A stretch of 64,000 nt of DNA from NCBI RefSeq assembly GCF_029784155.1, contig NC_073692.1, positions 435,899,228-435,963,227 on the forward strand, in the 5' to 3' direction. Under the pieces are notes generated by a model. The model was not told where the DNA came from. It searched no databases and saw nothing but the letters and a program-made list of their open reading frames with translations. Shown piece by piece: positions 23,470-34,400 of this stretch (position 1 is the first letter of the stretch; the number at the start of each line of letters is the position of its first letter). The DNA is from Uranotaenia lowii (taxonomy: Eukaryota > Arthropoda > Insecta > Diptera > Culicidae). The translations under genes were made by a program, and so were the position numbers.

Positions 23470-25934
23470 TTTGTAATTTTGGTCATTTTTGTAATTTTGG
23501 TCATTTTTGTAATTTTTGTCATTTTTGTAATTTTTGTAATTTTTGTAATTTTTGTAATTTTTGTAATTTTTGTAATTTTTGTAATTTTTGTAATTTTTGT
23601 AATTTTTGTAATTTTTGTCATTTTTGTCATTTTTGTCATTTTTGTCATTTTTGTCATTTTTGTCATTTTTGTCATTTTTGTCATTTTTGTCATTTTTGTC
23701 ATTTTTGTCATTTTTGTCATTTTTGTCATTTTTGTCATTTTTGTCATTTTTGTCATTTTTGTCATTTTTGTCATTTTTGTCATTTTTGTCATTTTTGTCA
23801 TTTTTGTCATTTTTGTCATTTTTGTCATTTTTGTCATTTTTGTCATTTTTGTCATTTTTGTCATTTTTGTCATTTTTGTCATTTTTGTCATTTTTGTCAT
23901 TTTTGTCATTTTTGTCATTTTTGTCATTTTTGTCATTTTTGTCATTTTTGTCATTTTTGTCATTTTTGTCATTTTTGTCATTTTTGTCATTTTTGTCATT
24001 TTTGTCATTTTTGTCATTTTTGTCATTTTTGTCATTTTTGTCATTTTTGTCATTTTTGTCATTTTTGTCATTTTTGTCATTTTTGTCATTTTTGTCATTT
24101 TTGTCATTTTTGTCATTTTTGTCATTTTTGTCATTTTTGTCATTTTTGTCATTTTTGTCATTTTTGTCATTTTTGTCATTTTTGTCATTTTTGTCATTTT
24201 TGTCATTTTTGTCATTTTTGTCATTTTTGTCATTTTTGTCATTTTTGTCATTTTTGTCATTTTTGTCATTTTTGTCATTTTTGTCATTTTTGTCATTTTT
24301 GTCATTTTTGTCATTTTTGTCATTTTTGTCATTTTTGTCATTTTTGTCATTTTTGTCATTTTTGTCATTTTTGTCATTTTTGTCATTTTTGTCATTTTTG
24401 TCATTTTTGTCATTTTTGTCATTTTTGTCATTTTTGTCATTTTTGTCATTTTTGTCATTTTTGTCATTTTTGTCATTTTTGTCATTTTTGTCATTTTTGT
24501 CATTTTTGTCATTTTTGTCATTTTTGTCATTTTTGTCATTTTTGTCATTTTTGTCATTTTTGTCATTTTTGTCATTTTTGTCATTTTTGTCATTTTTGTC
24601 ATTTTTGTCATTTTTGTCATTTTTGTCATTTTTGTCATTTTTGTCATTTTTGTCATTTTTGTCATTTTTGTCATTTTTGTCATTTTTGTCATTTTTGTCA
24701 TTTTTGTCATTTTTGTCATTTTTGTCATTTTTGTCATTTTTGTCATTTTTGTCATTTTTGTCATTTTTGTCATTTTTGTCATTTTTGTCATTTTTGTCAT
24801 TTTTGTCATTTTTGTCATTTTTGTCATTTTTGTCATTTTTGTCATTTTTGTCATTTTTGTCATTTTTGTCATTTTTGTCATTTTTGTCATTTTTGTCATT
24901 TTTGTCATTTTTGTCATTTTTGTCATTTTTGTCATTTTTGTCATTTTTGTCATTTTTGTCATTTTTGTCATTTTTGTCATTTTTGTCATTTTTGTCATTT
25001 TTGTCATTTTTGTCATTTTTGTCATTTTTGTCATTTTTGTCATTTTTGTCATTTTTGTCATTTTTGTCATTTTTGTCATTTTTGTCATTTTTGTCATTTT
25101 TGTCATTTTTGTCATTTTTGTCATTTTTGTCATTTTTGTCATTTTTGTCATTTTTGTCATTTTTGTCATTTTTGTCATTTTTGTCATTTTTGTCATTTTT
25201 GTCATTTTTGTCATTTTTGTCATTTTTGTCATTTTTGTCATTTTTGTCATTTTTGTCATTTTTGTCATTTTTGTCATTTTTGTCATTTTTGTCATTTTTG
25301 TCATTTTTGTCATTTTTGTCATTTTTGTCATTTTTGTCATTTTTGTCATTTTTGTCATTTTTGTCATTTTTGTCATTTTTGTCATTTTTGTCATTTTTGT
25401 CATTTTTGTCATTTTTGTCATTTTTGTCATTTTTGTCATTTTTGTCATTTTTGTCATTTTTGTCATTTTTGTCATTTTTGTCATTTTTGTCATTTTTGTC
25501 ATTTTTGTCATTTTTGTCATTTTTGTCATTTTTGTCATTTTTGTCATTTTTGTCATTTTTGTCATTTTTGTCATTTTTGTCATTTTTGTCATTTTTGTCA
25601 TTTTTGTCATTTTTGTCATTTTTGTCATTTTTGTCATTTTTGTCATTTTTGTCATTTTTGTCATTTTTGTCATTTTTGTCATTTTTGTCATTTTTGTCAT
25701 TTTTGTCATTTTTGTCATTTTTGTCATTTTTGTCATTTTTGTCATTTTTGTCATTTTTGTCATTTTTGTCATTTTTGTCATTTTTGTCATTTTTGTCATT
25801 TTTGTCATTTTTGTCATTTTTGTCATTTTTGTCATTTTTGTCATTTTTGTCATTTTTGTCATTTTTGTCATTTTTGTCATTTTTGTCATTTTTGTCATTT
25901 TTGTCATTTTTGTCATTTTTGTCATTTTTGTCAT
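23470..25934. repeat. 9-bp satellite (GTCATTTTT)n, left block
   Basis: From 23617 to 25934 the DNA is GTCATTTTT repeated 257 times plus a terminal GTCAT, with no net length change and no visible substitution. The outer edge (23470-23616) consists of GTAATTTTT and GTAATTTTG variants mixed with GTCATTTTT, the usual decay at an array edge. Because nine is a multiple of three, five of the six frames stay open, giving long meaningless open frames of the CHF, VIF, SFL, NDK and MTK type. The block is cut off by the BEL element and resumes at 34401 in phase. Confidence 0.97.
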
Positions 25935-26379
25935 TGTTCTGGATCGTCGCACACAAAGTTCGAAGTGGACTGTAACACTTGTTAGACGATCCGAACAGAG
26001 GAACAAAGTCCAATTTTGAGCAATTAAGGCTCTACACACAAGTCCCGTTTCACTTGGTGGGACAGACCAATACCTTCAGTGATAAAATCACTACACAATA
26101 TTTCTTCCACTAGAAACAAAAAAAAACTCGAGCAAATTACCGGGGGAACTTAACTTTTCCCAAACTTTATTCGACCGACGGGGGTAAAATTAAAGAGGCG
26201 ATGTTGTTCGGTTGGTGGTTGGACTAAAGTGATTTTTATTGCTTGATCAACAGCTGATGCTGTCAGCACGATCGTGTACCTTTCGTATCGTCGAGATGAG
26301 TTCTAGAGAGAGAACTCACTCTTTCGGAATTTAGCTAGGGTGGCTCGGCGTTATGGCAACAATTATACAATACAAAACA
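25935..26379 (-). repeat. 3' LTR of the BEL element
   Basis: 445 bp, beginning TGTTCTGGATCG and ending ACAATACAAAACA on the plus strand. It matches the other LTR base for base as far as I can compare. It holds two AATAAA hexamers on the coding strand. Confidence 0.95.
26166..26240 (-). promoter_or_regulatory. poly(A) signals in the 3' LTR
   Basis: AATAAA on the minus strand at 26235-26240 and 26166-26171. Either could end the genomic RNA. The same pair lies in the 5' LTR. Confidence 0.5.
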
Positions 26380-26392
26380 TGCCGCCCCCCTT
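26380..26392 (-). promoter_or_regulatory. polypurine tract of the BEL element
   Basis: The minus strand reads AAGGGGGGCGGCA directly before the 3' LTR. It is the expected plus-strand DNA primer position. Confidence 0.75.
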
Positions 26393-27511
26393 GAAACCAG
26401 CCGCGTTTCAACACCAATTCACAAAAATTATTCTTAATACTAACAATTCAATCAATTCTCACATACTAACAATATTTCGTACAAAAAAAAACAGATTCTT
26501 TAAAATTTAACAAGCAAAACTTTCATTTAACGGTTTGTCAAATAGTTTGACCGTGAAACCGTACTATATAGTATCGCCGATCGACAATTTTCGATTCTCG
26601 ATTGTTCTCGCTCGCTGCTCTGTGTGGTGATCAGATCAATGCCATTGCCGTTTGCCCACGGCCGATATATCACCGAGTGGTCACCGAACGTATCCCGTAC
26701 AACAAAGGCAACCCTTTTGCCAGCTTTGTACGTACGAGATATACGGCTGCTGGTGGCTGGAAATTCCTCCTGGTGTTTTTTTTTCTCATGCTGCTGTTGC
26801 GTAGTTTGGATCAGCTGCTGTTGGGACACAAATCCACCCGTTGATGCTGCTGATCACTAGTACGTGTCGATTCATTCCCAAATGGTTTTTTCACAGTTTT
26901 TTTTTTAATTCAATTAAAAAAAAAACTTTTGCTAAATCGGTGTGGTGACCAACCATTCAGCATAACTTGACGCTGCGTGGGAAGTTCTTCTACCAGAAGC
27001 TTTCGATTAGCCATTTAATGCTGGACGCGCTGCTGATGAGTCCGTTGCAAGCCACTTCCGCTTGATGTGGTGGATTGTTGACGTGTGGATTCCGGACGTC
27101 ATGCATAGAATGAAAGGGACCTCGGTGACTTGCTTAGTGGTGCTTGCTGTAGTTGTTGGTGGATTGATGGCTCTCCGATGTTCGATACCCAAAAATAGAA
27201 ATGTCCCGCAGGACTTTAGTGGTTTTAAACATAACTTGCAATGAACACATGCTCCATTGCACATACTGACTGGACTTATTCTGACATAAACAGACAAATA
27301 GACATACATGAAGACTTTAACAACTGACACATTTTCCAAAATATTTCTTAGAAGTTCCTGTTGGAACTTTTATTGACGAATTTCCATTATTATATCTTCT
27401 GACGATAACTGACATTTGGTTCTGACTCAATCTTTATCATATTTTTTTTTAACGAATTACCATTGTAAAACATTTATGATTTTATTCAAACGACATTTGT
27501 TCTGACTCATT
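26393..27511 (-). other. long 3' untranslated region of the BEL element
   Basis: About 1.1 kb separates the polyprotein stop from the polypurine tract. It contains minus-strand open frames of 100 and 110 codons (26527-26829 and 27007-27339) without signal peptide, transmembrane pattern or recognisable envelope features, so I do not call an env gene. CTGAC words (plus strand) are frequent from 27268 to 27508. Confidence 0.6.
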
Positions 27512-30500
27512 CTATTCTGAATTAGGTTCGGTTACATTGCCGACTTCATTTTCACGAATGGGAAGAATACAAATCTTGCTTATGCCACGGTCAAAGGACC
27601 CGTTTTGCGTACGGATCGTTACCACGCGCACGTTATTATCTTGCCCTTGATACACTTTCTCAATTCGACCCAGCTGCCACTTCTGAGGAGGACTATTATC
27701 ATCTTTTATGATCACTAACATTCCGACTTTAATATTCTGACTTTGCTTTTTCCACTTTGAACGATTTTGCAACTCTGACAAATATTGTGTCCTCCACCTT
27801 TTCCAAAATTGCTGTGTGAGTTGCTGAGCTCTTTGCCACATAGTTAGTCGATTTGTCGGTACTGTTGTAACATTTCTATCCGGAATCGATGTCATCGGAC
27901 GTTGAACAAGGAAATGCCCTGGTGTTAGCGCTTCAAAATCTGACGGATCACTTGTAAGCTGTGTAAGGGGTCTCGAATTAAGTACAGCTTCTATCTGTGC
28001 CAATGCTGTTATCATCTCATCGACGCTCAATGTACGCAAGCCTACAGATTTTTTAAAATGGCTCTTAAAAGATTTTACTTGTGCCTCCCAGAGTCCTCCA
28101 AAGTTTGGCGTACGTGGCGGAATAAACTTAAACTCTATCCCTTGATCTGACGCATCTCTGACAACTTTTTCTTGAAACTGACTTGAGTGAAATTGGAGCA
28201 TTAGTTCTTTTAATTCTCGGCTCGCCCCGACAAAGGTGGTGGAATTGTCACACATGATAATTTGTGGTTTTGATCGACGACCAACAAATCTTCGTAAAGC
28301 TCCAATAAACGCTTGTGTTGTTAGGTCCATAACGAGCTCAAGGTGGACAGCTTTGGTGACCAAACAAATAAAAATTGCCACGTAGCACTTGACGGGACTT
28401 GCTCGACGATTTGGATAGCTGATTAAAAAGGGACCACAATAATCCACTCCAACTCTCAAAAACGCTGACGATTCGGTTACTCGTTCGGCAGGGAGATCAC
28501 CCATCACTTGTTCAACAACCTTTGGTTTCGACCTGAAGCACGGAATGCATGAATGGATCACTGATCGTGCCAGACTCGCCATGTTTGTAGGCCAAAACTG
28601 TTCTCTTACGCTTGAAATAAGGAGTTGCTGACCAGCGTGGAATTGTCGCAAGTGGTAATCTCGTACAATAGATATGGTTAGCGAATGGCGGTGATCGAGG
28701 ATCCACGGATGCTTGCGAGAGGTTGAAATGTTTGCGTTTCTCAATCGTCCTCGAGCTCGGATTGCACCTTCATCTAAATACGGACCTAAACCAGCAATTC
28801 GTGATGTCGATTTCACTTCTCCGTGTTTTGTAAGCTCTTGAAGTTCTGACAGGAAACTTTCTGATTGCGATAAACGAACCAACGTGAGCTTCGCTTCTGA
28901 TAATTCAGACTGACTGAGGTTACCGACTATTTTGTTTATCCTGTTCACCTTCTGCGCATTGTGCCGAAATCGTTTAAACAGTGCAACAAGTCTTGTAAGG
29001 CTGACAAAGGAATCATGTAAATCAAAAATTTCATTTCGTGGAGCTTCGTGAATGACAAGAGCAGTGCTTGGTTTCTCTTCTAATAAGGCCGGTTCAATTT
29101 CTGACGAGCTTTGGTCGTTTACATTGGGCCATAATTGCTGCTCTTGAGATAACCAGCTGGGACCCTCAAACCATAAACTCTGACGTATTAACTGGTCCGG
29201 TGACGCACCGCGCGAAATGAGATCTGCAGGGTTTTCAATTCCCGCTACATGATTCCAATTTCCATTCTTCGTTATGTGTTGGATTTCTGACACTCTGTTT
29301 GCGACAAACATTTGCCATCTTGACGGTGGAGACGCAAGCCAATGCTTGACGATCATCGAATCTGTCCAAAAGTATGCCTCGTTGATGTGTGGATTTACGT
29401 GCGTAAATTTTTCGTAAAGATGGCTGAGCGTTAAAGCAGATGATAGCTCCAAGCGTGGAATGGAGGTTTTTCGTTTAGATCGTTTCAGGTTCTCGAGTGG
29501 TGCAACTCGTGATTTTGACGTGATCAATCGCACTAAAATGGACCCATTTGAATCTACACATCGTAAGAACAGACATGCTCCATATGCACGTTCTGACGCA
29601 TCGCAAAATCCGTGTAATTGAACTGACACAAGATCGTTTCTAAATCCGACCCAACGAGGAATTGATAACTGAGCCAATGCAACCAAATTCTCTCTATATT
29701 CTTTCCAGAACTGCTGACAATATTCATCCAATGGATCATCCCAATCCAATTTAATGCGCCACAAATGTTGGATGAATATTTTGGCCTGAACAACAACAGG
29801 TCCAACTAACCCGAGTGGGTCGAACAAACACGCCACATCGGAATGCACAACTCGCTTAGTAATCTCACATTTTTCAAATCTCAGCTGAGGATAACTGAAG
29901 CAGAATTCATCTGCTCTTGTGTCCCATTTCATTCCGAGGGTTTTAACTGTCGAACTTGAGCTATCGAGTTCGAATACCGATTGATTATCTATCATAAACC
30001 GAGGAAGGCCCTTTAAAATTCTAGAGCAGTTCGTATTGAATTTTCGTAGATTAAAACCAGCCGAATCGGTGAGAGAAGTTGTTTCTTGGATAAGAGCCCT
30101 CGCTTCTTGGATACTGTCAGCACCTGTAAGACAGTCGTCGACATAAAAATCTTCGATAATGACCCTTGAACCGATTGGATGTGTTGTAATGTTGTCTTCA
30201 CCGAGCTTTTTGAGACATCTTGTGGCTAAATATGGAGCACTTGCCGTTCCGTAGGTGACTGTGGTAAGTTCATAGGCCTTAACTGGATCATTTGGCGAAT
30301 CTCTCCATAAAATGCGTTGGAGGTGCTGATCCGGACTCTGTACGCGTACCATCCGGTACATCTTCTCAACGTCTGCACTGATAGCGTACCGATGCAGACG
30401 GAAGCGTAGAATGATACTCATCAGATCATTTTGAACAACTGGGCCTACCATCAAACCGTCGTTAAGCGAAACGCCGGTTGAGGTGCGGCACGATGCATCG

Positions 30501-33079
30501 AAAACTACCCGTAGTTTCGTAGTTGTGCTGTCCGGTTTCAGAACTGCGTGGTGCGGCATATAGTATACAACGCTATCATGATTCTGACCTTCTAAGTTTT
30601 GACGGGTGCCCTGAACTAGGCTCTGACCTAAAATCTGACCTGAACTCTGACTACCAAGCACTTCTCTCATGTGACCCATCAAGAGGTACTCGTGTATGAA
30701 TTCGGTGTACATCGAATTCAGTTCTGGATTAGCAATCAACCGTTTTTCTAGACTTATGAATCTTCTCAAAGCTGTTTTTCGAGATTCTCCAAGCTGCCGT
30801 ATGATGGCAGGTCTCTTGGGCAAACTGACAATGAATCTTCCATTTGAATCTCGGATTGTCGTGCGCTTGAAGTACTCTTCACAAGTTGTCTCTTCTACGG
30901 AAAAAGTGCTTTTAGAATGGCAAGATTCGAGCTCCCAAAATCTGGCTACTAATTCCTCAAGTTGGGCCGTGGAACTAACAAATGTAGCTGTACTACTCTG
31001 ACACATTCGAGGCGCACCTGATCCACACTGGTCAGGCCCCTCTAGACTGACAAATACATCTGACTGTTTTTCTGACACTTTTCCAGACACTATCCAACCG
31101 AATACTGAGTTTTGTAAAACTGGACCAGCATCGGCGATTTTCTGACTTTCATCACACAACAACTCATAAAAATACTCTGCCCCAATAATCATATCGATAG
31201 GGACCGGTTTCCAAAACTCTGGATCAGCTAGAACAACATCAGGCAGTAAATTTACGTGGTGAATTGGCACAGGTTTTACGGGCAACGTACGAGTGATATT
31301 GGGCAAAATGTGGAAACGCATATTTTCTCGATAATTTGAAAGTGTAGGTAAACGTGGCTCAATGATAGCTTCTACAGCTTTTGTGGATGTGACCGAGGCA
31401 TTACCAATTCCCTGAACCTTCAAAGTTTCGGCGACTTCGTGGAGGTTAAGTTTCTTAGCAAAACTGCTAGTGATATAGCAGAACTCTGAACACGAATCAA
31501 GTAGTGTTCTGGCAAAAGTGTGGTTTCCGAATCGATCAACTACACGAACAACTGCTGTCGACAACAGAACTTGAAGAGGAAAGCTTTCACTCCTTTGAGT
31601 GGTTCCAAAAGTGTGCGAAATAAGAGTATCAGTGGCGACTTGTGGGTTAGGCTGTGGATTGGATGATTGGACAACTGGGTAGGAAGTGGATGCTGGAGGA
31701 GGTGCCTGATTTGGTGGGTGCTGTGGTTGGTATTGTGAGTTCGGTCTACTCTGATTCACCCGTGGTTGATTAGCATAACTTGGTCTACGACGCCTTTGTG
31801 GAACGGAGGAGGAGTAAGGTCGTGCGAAATTGCTAGGCTTGTCGAAGTGCAAGAGAATGTGGTGTTTATCCCGACAGAGTTGGCACGAATCTTTTAAACA
31901 AGAATCAACAAAATGTTCAGTTGATAAACAGTTTATACACAGGCGATGCTTTCTCACTTCTGACAAACGCTCATTTACTGACCAATGCTGGAATCTTCGA
32001 CACTGATACACTTTGTGAAAGGGCTCGCCACAAAATACACAGCTTCCCCGAAGTTGTGACGACAGATGGGTCGTTGTTATTTTGGATCGACGGAACTCGG
32101 ACTCAGGTGCATTGTTGGAAAGAAGAGATTGTAGAACCAGGCACTGATCACGCAAAAAGTCCATAACTTTCTCGTACTTGGGAACCTCTTTAGAGTTGTG
32201 GTGCGTTTCCCATTGGCGGAGAGTCACTGCATCCAAACGCATACAAACCATGTGGGCCAGCAAGGTTGACCAATTCTCCGGTTGCTCCCCAATTTTACTC
32301 AACATTTGTAAATTTTTATCGAAATCGCTAATAAGACGATTCAGCGACTCGCAATTTTCTCTTCGCATCGGCTCAATTGCGAAGAGTGCGTCTAAGTGGG
32401 CCTTCACAATCAGTTTTCTGTTCTCGTATCTTTTCTCGAGTGCGTTCCATGCGACTTGGAAGTTGGCTGCGGTCATTTCGATCGAACTGATTTCCTGAAG
32501 GGCCTCATCCGTCACCGAAGATCGCAAATACGAGAACTTGTCGATCGGAGAAAGTTGGCTGTTGTTGTTAATGAGGCTTACAAACATGTCGCGGAACGTT
32601 ACCCATTCTCGTAACTTTCCTCCGAAGCTCGGTAGCTGAATATCAGGAAGTTTGACCCTAGACATAGTCGTGTCAGATCCCTCTTTTGGTTCCATCGTGT
32701 TTTTGCCGTTTGGTCGAAGATTCAGTAACGCAGCCTTCGTAGGATAGTAAAATTTTTCGACTTCGTTAGCCGTTTCGTCGAATTCCGCTTCACGACGAGA
32801 AGCGTGAGTTTTGATACGACGTTTGCGTTCAGTTTCGGTTTCCTTGGTATCTGGTTTTCTTTCTATTTCTTCATCATCGAGAATCACTTTCATCCTCCTC
32901 TGCACCTCGTAAAACTTACGCATGGCATTTTCCAACGTTTCCAACCGCACTTCAACCTCGATTTCATGTTGGCCTCGTTGGAACTCGCTGACAAAAGTAG
33001 CTATGGATTTAATCGTCCTCCTCAATTGCCTGTCCTGCTCCTTCAATTCGCTGAAATCAACGTCTTCCATTGTGGCCAT
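27512..33079 (-). CDS. BEL/Pao Gag-Pol polyprotein, 1855 residues
   Basis: One uninterrupted frame encodes all proteins for copying and integration. Order, with rough residues: Gag-like DUF1759 region (150-300, LPSFGGKLREWVTFRDMF); zinc-knuckle cysteine cluster (345-405, CVFCGEPFHKVYQC and CQLCRDKHH); retroviral-like aspartic protease (about 527, LLDSCSEFCYI); reverse transcriptase (about 830-1000, YYMPHHAVLK, VVFDAS, catalytic FYVDD at 979-982); RNase H (about 1155-1285, GFCDAS, FWTDSM, NPADLISRG); integrase zinc-binding segment (about 1463-1520) and catalytic core with D in VGVDYCGPF, D in IIMCDNSTTF and E in LWEAQVKSF (about 1545, 1610 and 1663); C-terminal DUF5641 (about 1740-1840). The start at 33079 is the first ATG giving the full Gag. 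Oddities: DSC instead of DSG in the protease, and a Gln/Gly-rich insert before the RT. The length is usual for BEL/Pao. Confidence 0.97.
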   Translation of the reverse strand: MATMEDVDFSELKEQDRQLRRTIKSIATFVSEFQRGQHEIEVEVRLETLENAMRKFYEVQRRMKVILDDEEIERKPDTKETETERKRRIKTHASRREAEFDETANEVEKFYYPTKAALLNLRPNGKNTMEPKEGSDTTMSRVKLPDIQLPSFGGKLREWVTFRDMFVSLINNNSQLSPIDKFSYLRSSVTDEALQEISSIEMTAANFQVAWNALEKRYENRKLIVKAHLDALFAIEPMRRENCESLNRLISDFDKNLQMLSKIGEQPENWSTLLAHMVCMRLDAVTLRQWETHHNSKEVPKYEKVMDFLRDQCLVLQSLLSNNAPESEFRRSKITTTHLSSQLRGSCVFCGEPFHKVYQCRRFQHWSVNERLSEVRKHRLCINCLSTEHFVDSCLKDSCQLCRDKHHILLHFDKPSNFARPYSSSVPQRRRRPSYANQPRVNQSRPNSQYQPQHPPNQAPPPASTSYPVVQSSNPQPNPQVATDTLISHTFGTTQRSESFPLQVLLSTAVVRVVDRFGNHTFARTLLDSCSEFCYITSSFAKKLNLHEVAETLKVQGIGNASVTSTKAVEAIIEPRLPTLSNYRENMRFHILPNITRTLPVKPVPIHHVNLLPDVVLADPEFWKPVPIDMIIGAEYFYELLCDESQKIADAGPVLQNSVFGWIVSGKVSEKQSDVFVSLEGPDQCGSGAPRMCQSSTATFVSSTAQLEELVARFWELESCHSKSTFSVEETTCEEYFKRTTIRDSNGRFIVSLPKRPAIIRQLGESRKTALRRFISLEKRLIANPELNSMYTEFIHEYLLMGHMREVLGSQSSGQILGQSLVQGTRQNLEGQNHDSVVYYMPHHAVLKPDSTTTKLRVVFDASCRTSTGVSLNDGLMVGPVVQNDLMSIILRFRLHRYAISADVEKMYRMVRVQSPDQHLQRILWRDSPNDPVKAYELTTVTYGTASAPYLATRCLKKLGEDNITTHPIGSRVIIEDFYVDDCLTGADSIQEARALIQETTSLTDSAGFNLRKFNTNCSRILKGLPRFMIDNQSVFELDSSSSTVKTLGMKWDTRADEFCFSYPQLRFEKCEITKRVVHSDVACLFDPLGLVGPVVVQAKIFIQHLWRIKLDWDDPLDEYCQQFWKEYRENLVALAQLSIPRWVGFRNDLVSVQLHGFCDASERAYGACLFLRCVDSNGSILVRLITSKSRVAPLENLKRSKRKTSIPRLELSSALTLSHLYEKFTHVNPHINEAYFWTDSMIVKHWLASPPSRWQMFVANRVSEIQHITKNGNWNHVAGIENPADLISRGASPDQLIRQSLWFEGPSWLSQEQQLWPNVNDQSSSEIEPALLEEKPSTALVIHEAPRNEIFDLHDSFVSLTRLVALFKRFRHNAQKVNRINKIVGNLSQSELSEAKLTLVRLSQSESFLSELQELTKHGEVKSTSRIAGLGPYLDEGAIRARGRLRNANISTSRKHPWILDHRHSLTISIVRDYHLRQFHAGQQLLISSVREQFWPTNMASLARSVIHSCIPCFRSKPKVVEQVMGDLPAERVTESSAFLRVGVDYCGPFLISYPNRRASPVKCYVAIFICLVTKAVHLELVMDLTTQAFIGALRRFVGRRSKPQIIMCDNSTTFVGASRELKELMLQFHSSQFQEKVVRDASDQGIEFKFIPPRTPNFGGLWEAQVKSFKSHFKKSVGLRTLSVDEMITALAQIEAVLNSRPLTQLTSDPSDFEALTPGHFLVQRPMTSIPDRNVTTVPTNRLTMWQRAQQLTQQFWKRWRTQYLSELQNRSKWKKQSQNIKVGMLVIIKDDNSPPQKWQLGRIEKVYQGQDNNVRVVTIRTQNGSFDRGISKICILPIRENEVGNVTEPNSE

Positions 33080-33935
33080 GCCTTATATTGCACTCGCTGA
33101 CAAATACCAAATCACAAATTATAAAAGTCTGACCAAAAACTGTAAAGCTTTCCAAATAATCACGTCGACACGGCCTCTCTATTGGCGATGCCACTTCTTA
33201 GTACCAAACTCAAACACCTTCCAAAATCTATAACACCTGGTAAATTAATCAAAATACTTAATTCACCACTTCGACACGCACTAGCACTTGCTTTGCACTT
33301 CTGGGTGCTTATTTGTTACCAACGGTTGATCATTCCGATCACTGACCAAAACAGACAAAACCTCAGACACAAAACTGAATCAAATGCACTCTGCTCTCTA
33401 ATTAATTGACTAATTCAATCCGAATGATTGAATAACTCGACTCAACTCAATGTTCCACAAACCAAGCGCGCCCGATTGACTGGGGGATTCAACAAAGTTG
33501 ACTGCCAAGGTAAACCAGAACAACAGCAGAAAAAAGACCTTAATTCAATCAAGGATTGCACTTATCAAATCACCCCGAATACTACCCAGAAATAATTCCA
33601 TCGATTCCGAAATCCGCAATTTATTTGTCCGACAATCAACACCACAAAACATGCACAATTGTACTTTCCTGCTTGTTCCAAATTATCCGAATGATGTCCA
33701 GGATGTTCCGACAAACAAAAAACCAACTTCTGTTTCTGTTGTTCGCCGTCCAACCTTTTGTAGGTCTCGCTGAGGTGCTGCGAAATGGCGCAGGAATGCG
33801 CGATGGCCGTGCAGCGATGGCGCAGCGGCTTGATACCCACAAAATAGCGATGGCGCTTGATCGCTTGGAGTCCAGGAAGTTCTCAACCCAAATACATCAA
33901 CCATCCGTCGGTCACTAGAGCTGCACTGTCCTTAT
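33080..33935 (-). other. 5' leader of the BEL element
   Basis: About 0.86 kb between the primer-binding site and the polyprotein ATG, with several short upstream open frames on the coding strand and no recognisable domain. Packaging and dimerisation signals would be expected here, but none can be identified by eye. Confidence 0.6.
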
Positions 33936-33952
33936 CCGGTTCGAATGGACCA
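33936..33952 (-). promoter_or_regulatory. primer-binding site of the BEL element
   Basis: Three bases inside the 5' LTR the minus strand reads TGGTCCATTCGAACCGG. It starts with TGG, as expected for pairing with a CCA-ended tRNA, but the GGTTCGAAT complement sits closer to the CCA than in a full tRNA T-arm. The tRNA identity is therefore unclear. Confidence 0.6.
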
Positions 33953-33955
33953 AAA

Positions 33956-34400
33956 TGTTCTGGATCGTCGCACACAAAGTTCGAAGTGGACTGTAACACT
34001 TGTTAGACGATCCGAACAGAGGAACAAAGTCCAATTTTGAGCAATTAAGGCTCTACACACAAGTCCCGTTTCACTTGGTGGGACAGACCAATACCTTCAG
34101 TGATAAAATCACTACACAATATTTCTTCCACTAGAAACAAAAAAAAACTCGAGCAAATTACCGGGGGAACTTAACTTTTCCCAAACTTTATTCGACCGAC
34201 GGGGGTAAAATTAAAGAGGCGATGTTGTTCGGTTGGTGGTTGGACTAAAGTGATTTTTATTGCTTGATCAACAGCTGATGCTGTCAGCACGATCGTGTAC
34301 CTTTCGTATCGTCGAGATGAGTTCTAGAGAGAGAACTCACTCTTTCGGAATTTAGCTAGGGTGGCTCGGCGTTATGGCAACAATTATACAATACAAAACA
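33956..34400 (-). repeat. 5' LTR of the BEL element
   Basis: 445 bp, partner of 25935-26379, abutting the right-hand GTCAT duplication at 34401-34405. It should carry the promoter for the genomic RNA. I see no convincing TATA box on the coding strand. Confidence 0.95.

Larger units (their letters stand above)
25935..34400 (-). mobile_element. complete BEL/Pao LTR retrotransposon, 8466 bp
   Basis: Two 445-bp LTRs (TG…CA), a primer-binding site, one long polyprotein frame and a polypurine tract are in the standard order on the minus strand. The element is flanked by GTCAT on both sides (25930-25934 and 34401-34405), the 5-bp target duplication of BEL/Pao. Both flanks belong to the same GTCATTTTT satellite in the same phase, so the element landed inside the array. 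The LTRs look identical and the reading frame is uninterrupted, so it is very young and may be competent to move. Confidence 0.97.

Noticed and set aside
23362..26039. Four to five very long open frames (up to 883 codons) on both strands
   Set aside because: They follow from a stop-free 9-bp repeat read in different frames; the peptides are three-residue repeats with no start context or domain.
26527..27339. Envelope gene of the BEL element
   Set aside because: The two frames lack a signal peptide, transmembrane segment and cysteine pattern of an envelope protein.
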